Assembly (NCBI RefSeq): GCF_003207825.1
Contig: NZ_NKTY01000004.1
Span: 118,651 to 182,650 of the forward strand
Direction: 5' to 3'
Source: Komagataeibacter saccharivorans
Lineage (GTDB): Bacteria > Pseudomonadota > Alphaproteobacteria > Acetobacterales > Acetobacteraceae
Length of the DNA stretch: 64,000 bases
Notes under the pieces: model-generated
What the model was told of the DNA's origin: nothing
The model's input: only the letters and a program-made list of their open reading frames with translations
The model's database searches: none
Made by a program: the position numbers and the translations under genes
In this document: positions 17,281-25,054 of the stretch, piece after piece
Layout: the number at the start of each line of letters is the position of its first letter
Position numbering within the stretch: the stretch's first letter is position 1

Positions 17281-18540
17281 TCAGTGCAGATTGGGCTGTG
17301 CGCCCATGCCTTTTTCATCAATCACCGCGCCCCGGGCGAAGCGGTCCAGCCGGTAGGCGGTTGCCGTCGGGTGGGGTTCGTCACGGGCGATAAGATGCGC
17401 GAAACACAGGCCTGAAGCCGGCGTGGCCTTGAAGCCGCCGTAGCACCACCCTGCATTGAGGTACAGGCTGTCGACCGGCGTGCGGTCAATGATCGGGCTG
17501 CCATCCATGGTCATGTCCATAAGCCCGCCCCAGTGGCGCAGCAGCCGCACGCGCCCGATCCGGGGCATCAGCGCCATGCCACCTTCGCACACATCCTCGA
17601 TCACCGGCATGTTCCCGCGCTGGGCATAGGAATTGTAGCCGTCGATATCGCCGCCAAACACCAAGCCCCCCTTGTCGGACTGGCTGATGTAGAAATGGCC
17701 CGCGCCAAAGGTGGCCACGCAGTCGATGAAGGGCTTGAGTCCTTCGCTTACGAATGCCTGCAATACATGGCTTTCGATCGGCAGGCGCAGCCCGGCCATG
17801 GCGGCCACGCGCGATGAATTGCCCGCGCAGGCCAGAGCCACGCGCCCCGCGCCGATATAGCCGCGCGTTGTCTCCACGCCCACCGCGCGCCCGTTCTGGG
17901 TGCGGATACCGGTGACTTCGCAGTTCTGGATGATGTCCACGCCCAGCCGGTCGGCCGCGCGGGCATAACCCCATGCCACGGCATCGTGGCGGACGGTGCC
18001 ACCGCGCCGCTGCAGCAGGCCACCCTGTATGGGAAAGCGGGCATTGTCGAAATTGAGGAAGGGCAGCTTGCGCCGCACGGCCTGAGCATCCAGCAGTTCG
18101 GCATCCACGCCGTTCAGCCGCATGGCGTTGCCACGGCGGATATACGCATTGCGCTGTGCGTCGTTATGGAAAAGGTTGAGCACGCCGCGCTGGCTGACCA
18201 TCGCATTGTAATTGATGTCCTGCTCCAGCCCTTCCCACAGCTTCATGGCGCATTCATAGAAGGGGACATTGCCCGGCAGCAGGTAATTGGAACGGATGAT
18301 TGTCGTATTGCGGCCAATATTGCCGTTGCCGATCCAGCCCTTTTCCACCACGGCCACGCGCTTTATGCCGTATCGTCGCGCCAGATAGTACGCGGTGGCC
18401 AGGCCATGGCCCCCGCCGCCTACGATGACGACATCATACGCCGCCTGTGGCGTGGCATCGCGCCATGCGGGCTGCCAGCCGGTATGGCCACGCAGCGTTT
18501 CCCGCAGAAGGGAAAAGAGGGAGTAGCGATTGCTTGGCAT
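17281..18540 (-). CDS. soxB: Sarcosine oxidase beta subunit family (SoxB / MgdA)
   Basis: This 419-residue flavoprotein has the D-amino acid oxidase fold and oxidises the N-methyl group. The FAD-binding Rossmann motif is VVIVGGGGHGLATAYYLA (about residues 37-54). His185 in VRHDAVAWGYAR sits where heterotetrameric sarcosine oxidases carry covalently bound FMN. It is the first gene of the minus-strand operon and is divergent from a LysR gene 85 bases away, which suggests control by that regulator. Sarcosine oxidase and N-methylglutamate dehydrogenase cannot be told apart by motifs alone. The presence of mgsABC and gmaS homologues across the divergent promoter favours the latter. Confidence 0.92.
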   Translation of the reverse strand: MPSNRYSLFSLLRETLRGHTGWQPAWRDATPQAAYDVVIVGGGGHGLATAYYLARRYGIKRVAVVEKGWIGNGNIGRNTTIIRSNYLLPGNVPFYECAMKLWEGLEQDINYNAMVSQRGVLNLFHNDAQRNAYIRRGNAMRLNGVDAELLDAQAVRRKLPFLNFDNARFPIQGGLLQRRGGTVRHDAVAWGYARAADRLGVDIIQNCEVTGIRTQNGRAVGVETTRGYIGAGRVALACAGNSSRVAAMAGLRLPIESHVLQAFVSEGLKPFIDCVATFGAGHFYISQSDKGGLVFGGDIDGYNSYAQRGNMPVIEDVCEGGMALMPRIGRVRLLRHWGGLMDMTMDGSPIIDRTPVDSLYLNAGWCYGGFKATPASGLCFAHLIARDEPHPTATAYRLDRFARGAVIDEKGMGAQPNLH

Positions 18541-18599
18541 TACGACATCTTCAATCCGTTATCGAAAGGGACGGTAACGCGTTTCGTGCTGGAGAAAGT

Positions 18600-18614
18600 A
18601 TAAATTTTGCTTAT
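18600..18614. promoter_or_regulatory. Candidate LysR-type operator between soxB and lysR
   Basis: ATAA-N7-TTAT is a 15-base dyad containing an exact T-N11-A motif (T18601, A18613), the classical LysR-type recognition pattern. It lies in the 85-base divergent region, 11 bases before the LysR start codon and 60 bases before the soxB start. It could serve both autoregulation and activation of soxB. No clear -35 and -10 pair was identified. Confidence 0.5.
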
Positions 18615-18625
18615 GGTATGATCCC

Positions 18626-19594
18626 ATGGCGCTTCCCGATCCCCCTTTTGACCTGTCCGCCCTCAATGTCTTTCTGGCGGTGTGCGATAACGGCAGCATG
18701 GCGGCCGCAGCACGGATGCTGGGCGTTACCCAGCCCGCCGTGTCGCAGGTGGTCGCCGATCTGGAAAAACGGATCGGCACACAGTTGTTCGACCGGGGCG
18801 TGCGGCCCATGGCGCTGACCGCCGCTGGTACCGTGCTGCGCCAGTATGCCACGGGCCTTATGGTAGAAATGCGCCAGATTGCGGTGCGGCTGCAGGAAAT
18901 GCGTTCGGGCCGGGTGCGGCAACTGCGGATCGGCGTGGTGGATTCCCTGTCGCGTGCGGTGATGGGCGATGTCTCGGCTTTCATGCGCGCGCGCGTGGAC
19001 CGGCTGATCGTCTATGCGGGGCTTACGGAATCCCATGCCGCCGCCCTGCTGACCCGGCAGATCGATTTTATCCTGAGCGTGGATAATCTGGAGGACATCC
19101 CCGATCTCGAACGCTGGCCACTGTTCGAGGAACCATACCTGCTGTTGTGCCCCGCACAGGTCGCAGCCCCCACGACAGTCGCGGAACTGGCCGACCTGCT
19201 GACCACGCGGCCATTCGTGCGGTTTTCGCTACGATCCCGCACGGGGGGCGAGGTGGAACGCTACCTGCGCAGGCTGAAGCTGGAAATCCCCTTCGGGCAG
19301 GAATTTGACCGCCCCGATGGCGTGCTGGCGGCGTGTCGGCTGGGGGGCGTGGCGATCACCACGCCGCTGTGCCTGTATGAAGCGGGGTATGATCCGTCAT
19401 GCGGGCTGGTCTGTCACAGGCTGCCCGTGGGCGGGCTGCGGCGGCGGTTGACGCTGGTGGCGCGACGGCGTGAATTTGGCCGTCTGCCACTGGATTTTGC
19501 TAAAACGCTCCGGGCTGTTCTTATGGAGCGCACACTTGGCGAACTGGCGGAGGATTTCCCGGCCTTTGCCGCCCAGATGGACGTCCTGTCCTGA
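18626..19594 (+). CDS. LysR family transcriptional regulator
   Basis: This 322-residue regulator has an N-terminal winged helix-turn-helix (about residues 11-70; segments SMAAAARMLGVTQPAVSQVV and KRIGTQLFDRG). A periplasmic-binding-protein-like effector domain follows from about residue 95. It is transcribed divergently from soxB and is followed after 24 bases by the XRE-cupin regulator gene. By the usual LysR logic it would control the soxBDAG operon and itself through the T-N11-A site in the shared intergenic region. The effector is likely a pathway metabolite, which cannot be named from sequence. Confidence 0.92.
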   Translation: MALPDPPFDLSALNVFLAVCDNGSMAAAARMLGVTQPAVSQVVADLEKRIGTQLFDRGVRPMALTAAGTVLRQYATGLMVEMRQIAVRLQEMRSGRVRQLRIGVVDSLSRAVMGDVSAFMRARVDRLIVYAGLTESHAAALLTRQIDFILSVDNLEDIPDLERWPLFEEPYLLLCPAQVAAPTTVAELADLLTTRPFVRFSLRSRTGGEVERYLRRLKLEIPFGQEFDRPDGVLAACRLGGVAITTPLCLYEAGYDPSCGLVCHRLPVGGLRRRLTLVARRREFGRLPLDFAKTLRAVLMERTLGELAEDFPAFAAQMDVLS

Positions 19595-19618
19595 TGGATA
19601 TTTTTCTGGAGACCACGT

Positions 19619-20272
19619 ATGGCCACGGCCCGTAAAGCACGATCCGAGAAAACCGCAGCAGAACTGACCACCGGGTCTTCCGCCGGTCCCGTACGGGAAC
19701 TGACACTGGAGGAATCGCTGGGCGCGCAGATCCGTCTGCTGCGCCGCCGCGCGGAACTGACGGGCGCCGATCTGGCCAGCGCGGCGGGAATTTCGCTGGG
19801 CATGCTGTCAAAGATCGAAAACGGGCAGATTTCCCCTTCGCTGGCCACGCTGCAATCGGTCTGCCGCGCGCTGAATGTCCCCCTGAGCCAGCTATTCGCC
19901 ACGTTTGAGGAACAGCGTGACTGTTCATTCGTCAAGGCGGGGCATGGCGTGGTGATCGAACGCCGGGGTACGAAAGCGGGCCATGAATACCAGTTGCTTG
20001 GCCATCTGCTGGGTGGGGGCACGGTGGTTGAACCCTATCTCATCACACTGCATGAGGACGCCAATCCCTATACCAGTTTCCGCCATCAGGGGGTGGAACT
20101 GATCTACATGCTCAGCGGGCGCGTGCTGTACCGCCATGGCGACGAATCCTATGACATGGGACCGGGCGATACGCTGCTGTTCGATTGCCAGGCACCGCAT
20201 GGTCCCGAGGTTCTGCTTGAAAAACCAATGAAATATCTTTCGATCATCATCTATTCCCGCCAGTCGGAATGA
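19619..20272 (+). CDS. XRE family regulator with C-terminal cupin domain
   Basis: This 217-residue protein has an XRE helix-turn-helix at about residues 35-90 (LGAQIRLLRRRAELTGADLA, then GISLGMLSKIENGQISPS). A cupin sensor domain follows (YTSFRHQGVELIYMLSGRVLYR, then GPGDTLLFDCQAPHGPE). Regulators of this architecture (PuuR type) commonly control amine or amino-acid catabolism and sense a small ligand in the cupin. It lies between the LysR gene and the glx operon. The dyads at 20282-20310 and 11009-11023 are plausible binding sites, though this is inference. Confidence 0.92.
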   Translation: MATARKARSEKTAAELTTGSSAGPVRELTLEESLGAQIRLLRRRAELTGADLASAAGISLGMLSKIENGQISPSLATLQSVCRALNVPLSQLFATFEEQRDCSFVKAGHGVVIERRGTKAGHEYQLLGHLLGGGTVVEPYLITLHEDANPYTSFRHQGVELIYMLSGRVLYRHGDESYDMGPGDTLLFDCQAPHGPEVLLEKPMKYLSIIIYSRQSE

Positions 20273-20281
20273 CACCATACT

Positions 20282-20341
20282 TTTCCAGAAAGGAAAGTTT
20301 TATTCTTTCCAGTTGACAGGGGCAGGGGATGCAGGCTTGAT
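20282..20341 (+). promoter_or_regulatory. glxBCD promoter with GGAAA/TTTCC operator-like dyads
   Basis: TTTCC-N5-GGAAA (20282-20296) runs directly into GGAAAG-N7-CTTTCC (20292-20310). A perfect -35 hexamer TTGACA follows at 20313-20318. A weaker CTTGAT at 20336-20341, 17 bases downstream, is a possible -10. The half-sites match the dyad upstream of the DUF1185 gene. A dimeric regulator bound here would sit just upstream of RNA polymerase. Confidence 0.55.
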
Positions 20342-20376
20342 GACTGCATCTTTTCCTCTCTCGGCGGAGAATGACG

Positions 20377-21273
20377 ATGTGTGGCATCGTTGGGTTATTT
20401 CTGAAAAATCCCGCGCTTCAACCTGAACTGGGCCTGCTGACCGCGCAGATGCTCCGGGTCATGACGGAGCGTGGTCCCGATAGCGCGGGTTTCGCGGTTT
20501 ACGGCGGCGCGCGGCATGGACAGACCAAGATCACGGTCCGCGGCCTTGTCCCGTCCGATATGGCGGCGTTTGAAAAGGGCCTGCTGGCCTGTGCCGGTAC
20601 GGGGGTTACGTTCCTGTCGCGTGACGATCATACGGTCATCACAGTGCCCACCGAACATGAAAAGACCGTGCGCCAGTTCATTGCGGCATTCGGCCATGGC
20701 GTATCCTTTGTCGCCAGCGGCGATAGCATCGAACTCTACAAGGGTGTCGGCCTGCCCGAAGATGTGGCGACGCGCTTCAACCTTGCGGGCATGAGCGGCA
20801 CCCATGCCATCGGCCATACCCGCATGGCGACGGAATCCGCGGTCACGACCGCAGGCGCGCACCCGTTTTCCACCGGGCCAGATCAGTGTCTGGTGCATAA
20901 CGGTTCGCTGTCGAACCATAACACCCTGCGCCGCCAGCTCGTGCGCGAAGGGCTGACATTCGAGACCGAAAATGACTCGGAAGTGGCGGCAGGATACCTG
21001 TCATGGCGGCTGTCGCGCGGTGAGCGGCTGGATGAAGCACTGACCGCTTCGCTGGCCGATCTGGATGGGTTCTATACCTTCGTTGTCGGCACGCGCGACG
21101 GTTTTGCCGTGCTGCGTGACCCCGTGGCCTGCAAGCCCGCCGTCATGGCCGAAACGGATGATTACGTGGCGTTCGCTTCCGAATACCGTGCCTTCGCCCA
21201 GCTTCCCGGCATCGGGAATGCAACCGTTTTCGAACCCGAGCCCCAGCGCGTCTATCATTGGGAACACGCATAA
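20377..21273 (+). CDS. glxB: Class II glutamine amidotransferase subunit (GlxB / MgsA)
   Basis: This 298-residue Ntn-type amidotransferase corresponds to the glutaminase part of glutamate synthase. The ATG at 20377 is chosen over that at 20371 because it makes Cys2 the second residue (MCGIVGLF), which becomes the N-terminal nucleophile after Met removal. It also places GGAGA seven bases upstream. Conserved motifs include RGPDSAGFAVYG, GHTRMATES and LVHNGSLSN. In the N-methylglutamate pathway, MgsA works with MgsB and MgsC to make N-methylglutamate from methylamine or its glutamyl amide. The stop overlaps the glxC start as TAATG. Confidence 0.9.
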   Translation: MCGIVGLFLKNPALQPELGLLTAQMLRVMTERGPDSAGFAVYGGARHGQTKITVRGLVPSDMAAFEKGLLACAGTGVTFLSRDDHTVITVPTEHEKTVRQFIAAFGHGVSFVASGDSIELYKGVGLPEDVATRFNLAGMSGTHAIGHTRMATESAVTTAGAHPFSTGPDQCLVHNGSLSNHNTLRRQLVREGLTFETENDSEVAAGYLSWRLSRGERLDEALTASLADLDGFYTFVVGTRDGFAVLRDPVACKPAVMAETDDYVAFASEYRAFAQLPGIGNATVFEPEPQRVYHWEHA

Positions 21274-21959
21274 TGAGCAACATGCAGGAAATCGATCTGG
21301 CGGAATGCACGCTGCGTGATGCAAACAGCCAGTTGCAGGGTGAAGACGTAACCGGCGCATGGGTTATCCGTAACCCGCGCGGCCGTCATGCCCTGGCTGT
21401 CGGGCTGACCGCGCCGGTGGATGTGCTGGTGGACGGGCAGGCGGGTTATTACGCCGCCGGGATGAACCAGCGCGCCAATGTCACCATCAACGGCAATGCC
21501 GGTCCCGGCGTGGCCGAGAACATGATGAGCGGTCGCGTGCATGTATCGGGCAACGCCAGCATGGCCGCCGGTGCGACCGGTCATGGCGGGCTGCTGGTCA
21601 TCGATGGCGACGCTGGTGCGCGCTGCGGTATCTCCATGAAGGGGATCGACATCGTCGTGCGTGGCTCGGTCGGGCATATGAGCGCGTTCATGGCGCAGTC
21701 CGGCACGCTGGTCGTATGCGGCGAAGCGGGCGAGGCGCTGGGGGACAGCCTGTACGAAGCGAAGCTGTTCGTGCGCGGTGACGTGAAAAGCCTTGGCGCG
21801 GACTGCGAGGAAAAGGAGATGACGCCACAGGATCTGGCCCATCTGCAATCCCTGCTCGATCGCGCCGGGATTACGGAATATCCGGCCGACAGCTTCCGTC
21901 TCTACGGGTCCGCCCGCCGCCTGTATCACTTCCACGTTGATAACGCCGCTGCTTACTGA
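21273..21959 (+). CDS. glxC: GXGXG-domain glutamate synthase-like subunit (GlxC / MgsB)
   Basis: This 228-residue subunit corresponds to the C-terminal beta-helix domain of the glutamate synthase large subunit. Gly-rich repeats typical of the right-handed beta-helix run from VLVDGQAGYYAAGM to LFVRGDVKSLGADC. The start at 21273 (MSNMQEIDLAE) overlaps the glxB stop codon; the earlier ATG at 21258 lies inside glxB. The protein has a structural role in the three-subunit synthase. Its order between the amidotransferase and FMN subunits is the conserved glxBCD (mgsABC) order. Confidence 0.9.
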   Translation: MSNMQEIDLAECTLRDANSQLQGEDVTGAWVIRNPRGRHALAVGLTAPVDVLVDGQAGYYAAGMNQRANVTINGNAGPGVAENMMSGRVHVSGNASMAAGATGHGGLLVIDGDAGARCGISMKGIDIVVRGSVGHMSAFMAQSGTLVVCGEAGEALGDSLYEAKLFVRGDVKSLGADCEEKEMTPQDLAHLQSLLDRAGITEYPADSFRLYGSARRLYHFHVDNAAAY

Positions 21960-21966
21960 GGCCATC

Positions 21967-23304
21967 ATGACAGACAACAGCAAGAAAATCCCCCGGACAA
22001 AGCCGCGTTTTTCAGCAACGTTCGACCCGTTCACCATCTCCGAAATCCAGCGTGCCGCCGCAACGGGCATCTATGACATCCGTGGCGCGGGCACGAAGCG
22101 CAAGCTGCCGCATTTCGATGACCTGCTGTTCCTTGGCGCATCCATTTCGCGTTATCCGCTGGAAGGCTACCGGGAACGCTGCGATACCGATGTCGTGCTG
22201 GGCACGCGTTTCGCCAGGAAGCCCATTCGCCTCAAGACGCCGGTAACGATCGCGGGCATGTCTTTCGGCGCGCTGTCGGCACAGGCGAAGGAAGCACTGG
22301 GGCGTGGCGCGAGCGCCGTCGGAACGTCCACCACCACGGGTGACGGTGGCATGACGCCCGAGGAGCGCGGACACTCCTCCATTCTGGTCTATCAGTACCT
22401 GCCGTCGCGCTACGGCATGAACCCCGATGACCTGCGCCGCGCCGATGCGATCGAGGTCGTGGTGGGACAGGGTGCGAAGCCCGGCGGCGGCGGCATGCTG
22501 CTGGGACAGAAGATTTCCAGCCGTGTTGCGAAGATGCGCGACCTGCCCGAAGGGATCGACCAGCGTTCCGCCTGTCGCCATCCCGACTGGACCGGTCCCG
22601 ATGATCTTGAAATCAAGATCGAGGAACTGCGTGAAATCACCAACTGGGAAAAGCCGATCTATCTCAAGATCGGCGCCAGCCGTCCGTATTACGATGTCTC
22701 GCTGGCCGTGAAGGCCGGGGCGGACGTGGTCGTGCTGGACGGCATGCAGGGTGGCACGGCGGCGACGCAGGAAGTGTTCATCGAACATGTGGGCCTGCCC
22801 ATCCTTTCGGCCATCCGTTCTGCCGTGCAGGCGCTGCAGGATCTGGGCATGCACCGCAAGGTGCAGTTGATCGTGTCCGGCGGTATCCGCAGCGGCGCTG
22901 ACATGGCCAAGGCGCTGGCGCTGGGTGCGGATGCGGTCGCCATCGGCACGGCGGCCCTTGTCGCGCTGGGGGACCAGAGCCCCGATCTGGCCGAGGAATA
23001 TGCCCGCCTTGGCACGGTTCCCGGTGCCTATGATGACTGGCAGGACGGACGCGACCCCGCAGGCATCACCACGCAGGACCCCGAACTGGCCGCGCGGCTG
23101 GACCCGGTTCTGGGTGGGCGGCGTATCGCCAATTACCTGTCCGTCATGACGATGGAAGCGCAGGCGATCGCGCGTGCCTGCGGCAAGAGCCACCTGCATA
23201 ACCTCGAACCCGAAGACATGGTCGCCCTCACCATGGAAGCGGCGGCAATGACCCGAATTCCGTTGGCCGGTACGGAATGGTACCCCGGAAAAGGCAGTTT
23301 CTGA
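21967..23304 (+). CDS. glxD: FMN-binding glutamate synthase-like subunit (GlxD / MgsC)
   Basis: This 445-residue catalytic subunit corresponds to the FMN-binding barrel of glutamate synthase. Motifs include TIAGMSFGALSAQAKEALGRG, GQGAKPGGGGMLLG and VVLDGMQGGTAATQE, and the FMN phosphate site VSGGIRSGADMAKALALGADA. The start at 21967 follows the glxC stop by seven bases; an ATG at 21937 lies within glxC. With GlxB and GlxC it would make N-methylglutamate synthase. Homologues in rhizobia are simply named glutamate synthase-like, so substrate assignment depends on the gmaS and soxBDAG context. Confidence 0.92.
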   Translation: MTDNSKKIPRTKPRFSATFDPFTISEIQRAAATGIYDIRGAGTKRKLPHFDDLLFLGASISRYPLEGYRERCDTDVVLGTRFARKPIRLKTPVTIAGMSFGALSAQAKEALGRGASAVGTSTTTGDGGMTPEERGHSSILVYQYLPSRYGMNPDDLRRADAIEVVVGQGAKPGGGGMLLGQKISSRVAKMRDLPEGIDQRSACRHPDWTGPDDLEIKIEELREITNWEKPIYLKIGASRPYYDVSLAVKAGADVVVLDGMQGGTAATQEVFIEHVGLPILSAIRSAVQALQDLGMHRKVQLIVSGGIRSGADMAKALALGADAVAIGTAALVALGDQSPDLAEEYARLGTVPGAYDDWQDGRDPAGITTQDPELAARLDPVLGGRRIANYLSVMTMEAQAIARACGKSHLHNLEPEDMVALTMEAAAMTRIPLAGTEWYPGKGSF

Positions 23305-23313
23305 AGTGATTGC

Positions 23314-23352
23314 AGGGACGTCGCCTGACAGGGGGCGTCCCTTCTCTTTCTT
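23314..23352 (+). terminator. Attenuator or terminator between glxD and gmaS
   Basis: AGGGACG (23314-23320) pairs with CGTCCCT (23336-23342), and the loop side is GC-rich. The run after it, TCTCTTTCTTTT, is pyrimidine-rich with many T residues. It lies 10 bases past the glxD stop and 44 bases before gmaS, so it probably reduces but need not abolish read-through. Confidence 0.6.
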
Positions 23353-23385
23353 TTGCGCAATACTGGATAAACGGAAGTTCTGGTG

Positions 23386-24714
23386 ATGGTTCAAGATACG
23401 ACCAGCGGGCGTGAACCCGTTGACCTTGCCGCCGTGGCTGAAGAGCGGGGCATACGGTATTTTCTTATTTCCTTTACGGATCTGTCCGGTGCGCAGCGCG
23501 CGAAACTGGTCCCGGCTGCGGCCATAAAGGGCATGCAGAAAAACGGGGCGGGCTTTGCCGGTTTTGCCGCCGCGTTCGAGTTTTCTCCCGCTGATCCCGA
23601 CCTTGTCGCGGTGCCCGATCCGTCATCGCTGATCCAGCTTCCATGGAAACCGGAAGTCGGCTGGCTGGCCTCCGACCTGAAAATGCACGGGGAATGGGTC
23701 GAACAGGGACCACGTAATACCCTGCGGCGCATGATCGCGCGTGCCACGCAGCATGGGCTGACGGTCAAGACGGGCGTGGAATGTGAATTCTTCCTGCTGA
23801 CGCCGGACGGGCAGGCCATTGGTGACGCGCATGATAACGCGGCCAAATCCTGTTACGATGCATCGGCGCTTATGCGGCGGTACGATGTGATTGCCGAACT
23901 GTGCGACGCCATGCTCGGCCTTGGCTGGGAGCCGTACCAGAACGACCATGAAGACGCGAATGGCCAGTTCGAGATGAACTGGATATTTGATGAAGCCCTC
24001 ATCACCGCCGACCGGCATGTGTTCTTCAAATTCATGGCGCGGTCCATTGCGGAAAAGCATGGCCTGCGGGCCACCTTCATGCCCAAGCCCTTCATGCACC
24101 TGACGGGCAGCGGCTGCCATGCCCATATCTCGTTGTGGAATGGCGACACGAACATCTGTTACGCGGAAAACGATCCGCTGGGCCTGTCGGAACAGGGCTA
24201 TAATTTTGTCGGTGGCCTGATCGAGAATGCGGATGCGCTGTGTGCGTTCCTCAACCCGGTGGTCAATTCCTACAAGCGCATCAATGCGCCGCGCACGGTA
24301 TCGGGTGCGACATGGTCGCCCAATTCCGTGACCTATGCCGGCGACAACCGGACCCACATGATCCGTGTGCCGGGCAAGGGACGTTTTGAAATGCGCCTGC
24401 CCGATGGTGCGGCCAATCCGTATCTGCTGCAGGCGTCCCTGCTGGCGGCGGGACTGGATGGTCTGGAACGCAGGATCAATCCGGGCGCGCCATTGGATAT
24501 CAACATGTATACCGAAGGCCACAAGGTAAAGGATGCCAAGAAACTGCCCCTGAACCTGCTGGATGCGGTAAGGGCGCTGGACGCATCCGATGCGATGCCG
24601 CGTATACTGGGTAAGGGACTGGTCGAGCCGTATGCACGGCTGAAAATGGCGGAATGGAACGCCCATTGCGGTCATCTGTCGGAATGGGAGCGGCAGACGA
24701 CACTGGACTGCTGA
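23386..24714 (+). CDS. gmaS: Gamma-glutamylmethylamide synthetase / type III glutamine synthetase (GmaS, GlnT)
   Basis: This 442-residue enzyme of the glutamine synthetase superfamily would join methylamine and glutamate with ATP to gamma-glutamylmethylamide. Family features include ISFTDLSGAQRAKLVP near the N terminus, the Glu-rich metal site in KTGVECEFFL, the HEDANGQFEMN segment and the GSGCHAHISLW motif. The N-terminal MQKNGAGFAGFAAAFEFSPADPDL region is typical of GmaS/GlnT proteins, not ordinary GlnA. ATG at 23386 has GGAAG eight bases upstream; an in-frame GTG at 23383 precedes it. It follows glxD in the order expected for a methylamine-using gene set. Ordinary ammonia ligase activity remains an alternative. 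Confidence 0.9.
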   Translation: MVQDTTSGREPVDLAAVAEERGIRYFLISFTDLSGAQRAKLVPAAAIKGMQKNGAGFAGFAAAFEFSPADPDLVAVPDPSSLIQLPWKPEVGWLASDLKMHGEWVEQGPRNTLRRMIARATQHGLTVKTGVECEFFLLTPDGQAIGDAHDNAAKSCYDASALMRRYDVIAELCDAMLGLGWEPYQNDHEDANGQFEMNWIFDEALITADRHVFFKFMARSIAEKHGLRATFMPKPFMHLTGSGCHAHISLWNGDTNICYAENDPLGLSEQGYNFVGGLIENADALCAFLNPVVNSYKRINAPRTVSGATWSPNSVTYAGDNRTHMIRVPGKGRFEMRLPDGAANPYLLQASLLAAGLDGLERRINPGAPLDINMYTEGHKVKDAKKLPLNLLDAVRALDASDAMPRILGKGLVEPYARLKMAEWNAHCGHLSEWERQTTLDC

Positions 24715-24736
24715 ATGGTATAAGCAGGGTTTATAC

Positions 24737-24782
24737 TTTATGGCCGGTCGCCGCGTGGATAACCGGTGCAACCGGCCATAAA
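24737..24782 (+). terminator. Perfect 12-bp dyad after gmaS
   Basis: TTTATGGCCGGT and ACCGGCCATAAA form a perfect 12-bp inverted repeat around a 22-base loop, 22 bases after the gmaS stop. There is no long T-run, so it may act as a factor-assisted terminator or an mRNA end stabiliser. It directly abuts repeat copy B, whose core carries T-runs and could complete termination. Confidence 0.6.
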
Positions 24783-24880
24783 GGCTGCCTGAAAAGGCTG
24801 TCCAGAAAACATCCAGAAATCATAAGAAAGTTTTTTGTACAGCTTTTTCACAAAGCTTCGGAAGATGAAGGCTGCACGGC
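24781..24880 (+). repeat. Dispersed palindromic repeat, copy B
   Basis: This copy matches A closely in its left half (CTGAAAAGGCTGTCCAGAAA, then ATCCAGAAATCATAAG). It contains the core CAGCTTTTTCACAAAGCTTC at 24840-24859, where mismatches weaken the palindrome. The right half with the second hairpin is shortened or diverged after GAAGATGAAGGC. Confidence 0.7.
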
Positions 24881-25054
24881 ATGGGCCCTGATCCCGCCCT
24901 GACCCTGTAATATACAAAAAAGATACTTGATCGTAATGGTTGGCATGGCACTGTCATCGCATCATTTGCCATGCACCGCAGGATCAGGACGATATGACAG
25001 CACTGACCCCTTTCCGCCATCACGTTGGTAGCAGCATGGCCCGCCGCGGGCCGG

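Larger units (their letters stand above)
24715..25054. other. Intergenic region with hairpin and dispersed repeat
   Basis: This gap holds the terminator-like dyad at 24737-24782 and repeat copy B at 24781-24880. The remaining 170 bases before the GH127 gene show no recognisable promoter hexamers, RNA gene or open frame of interest. Confidence 0.6.

Noticed and set aside
13380..18540. Simple sarcosine oxidase operon for glycine-betaine use
   Set aside because: It was considered because the subunits are the same family. No betaine or dimethylglycine demethylase is present, while all partners of the N-methylglutamate pathway are, so the latter is preferred but not proven.
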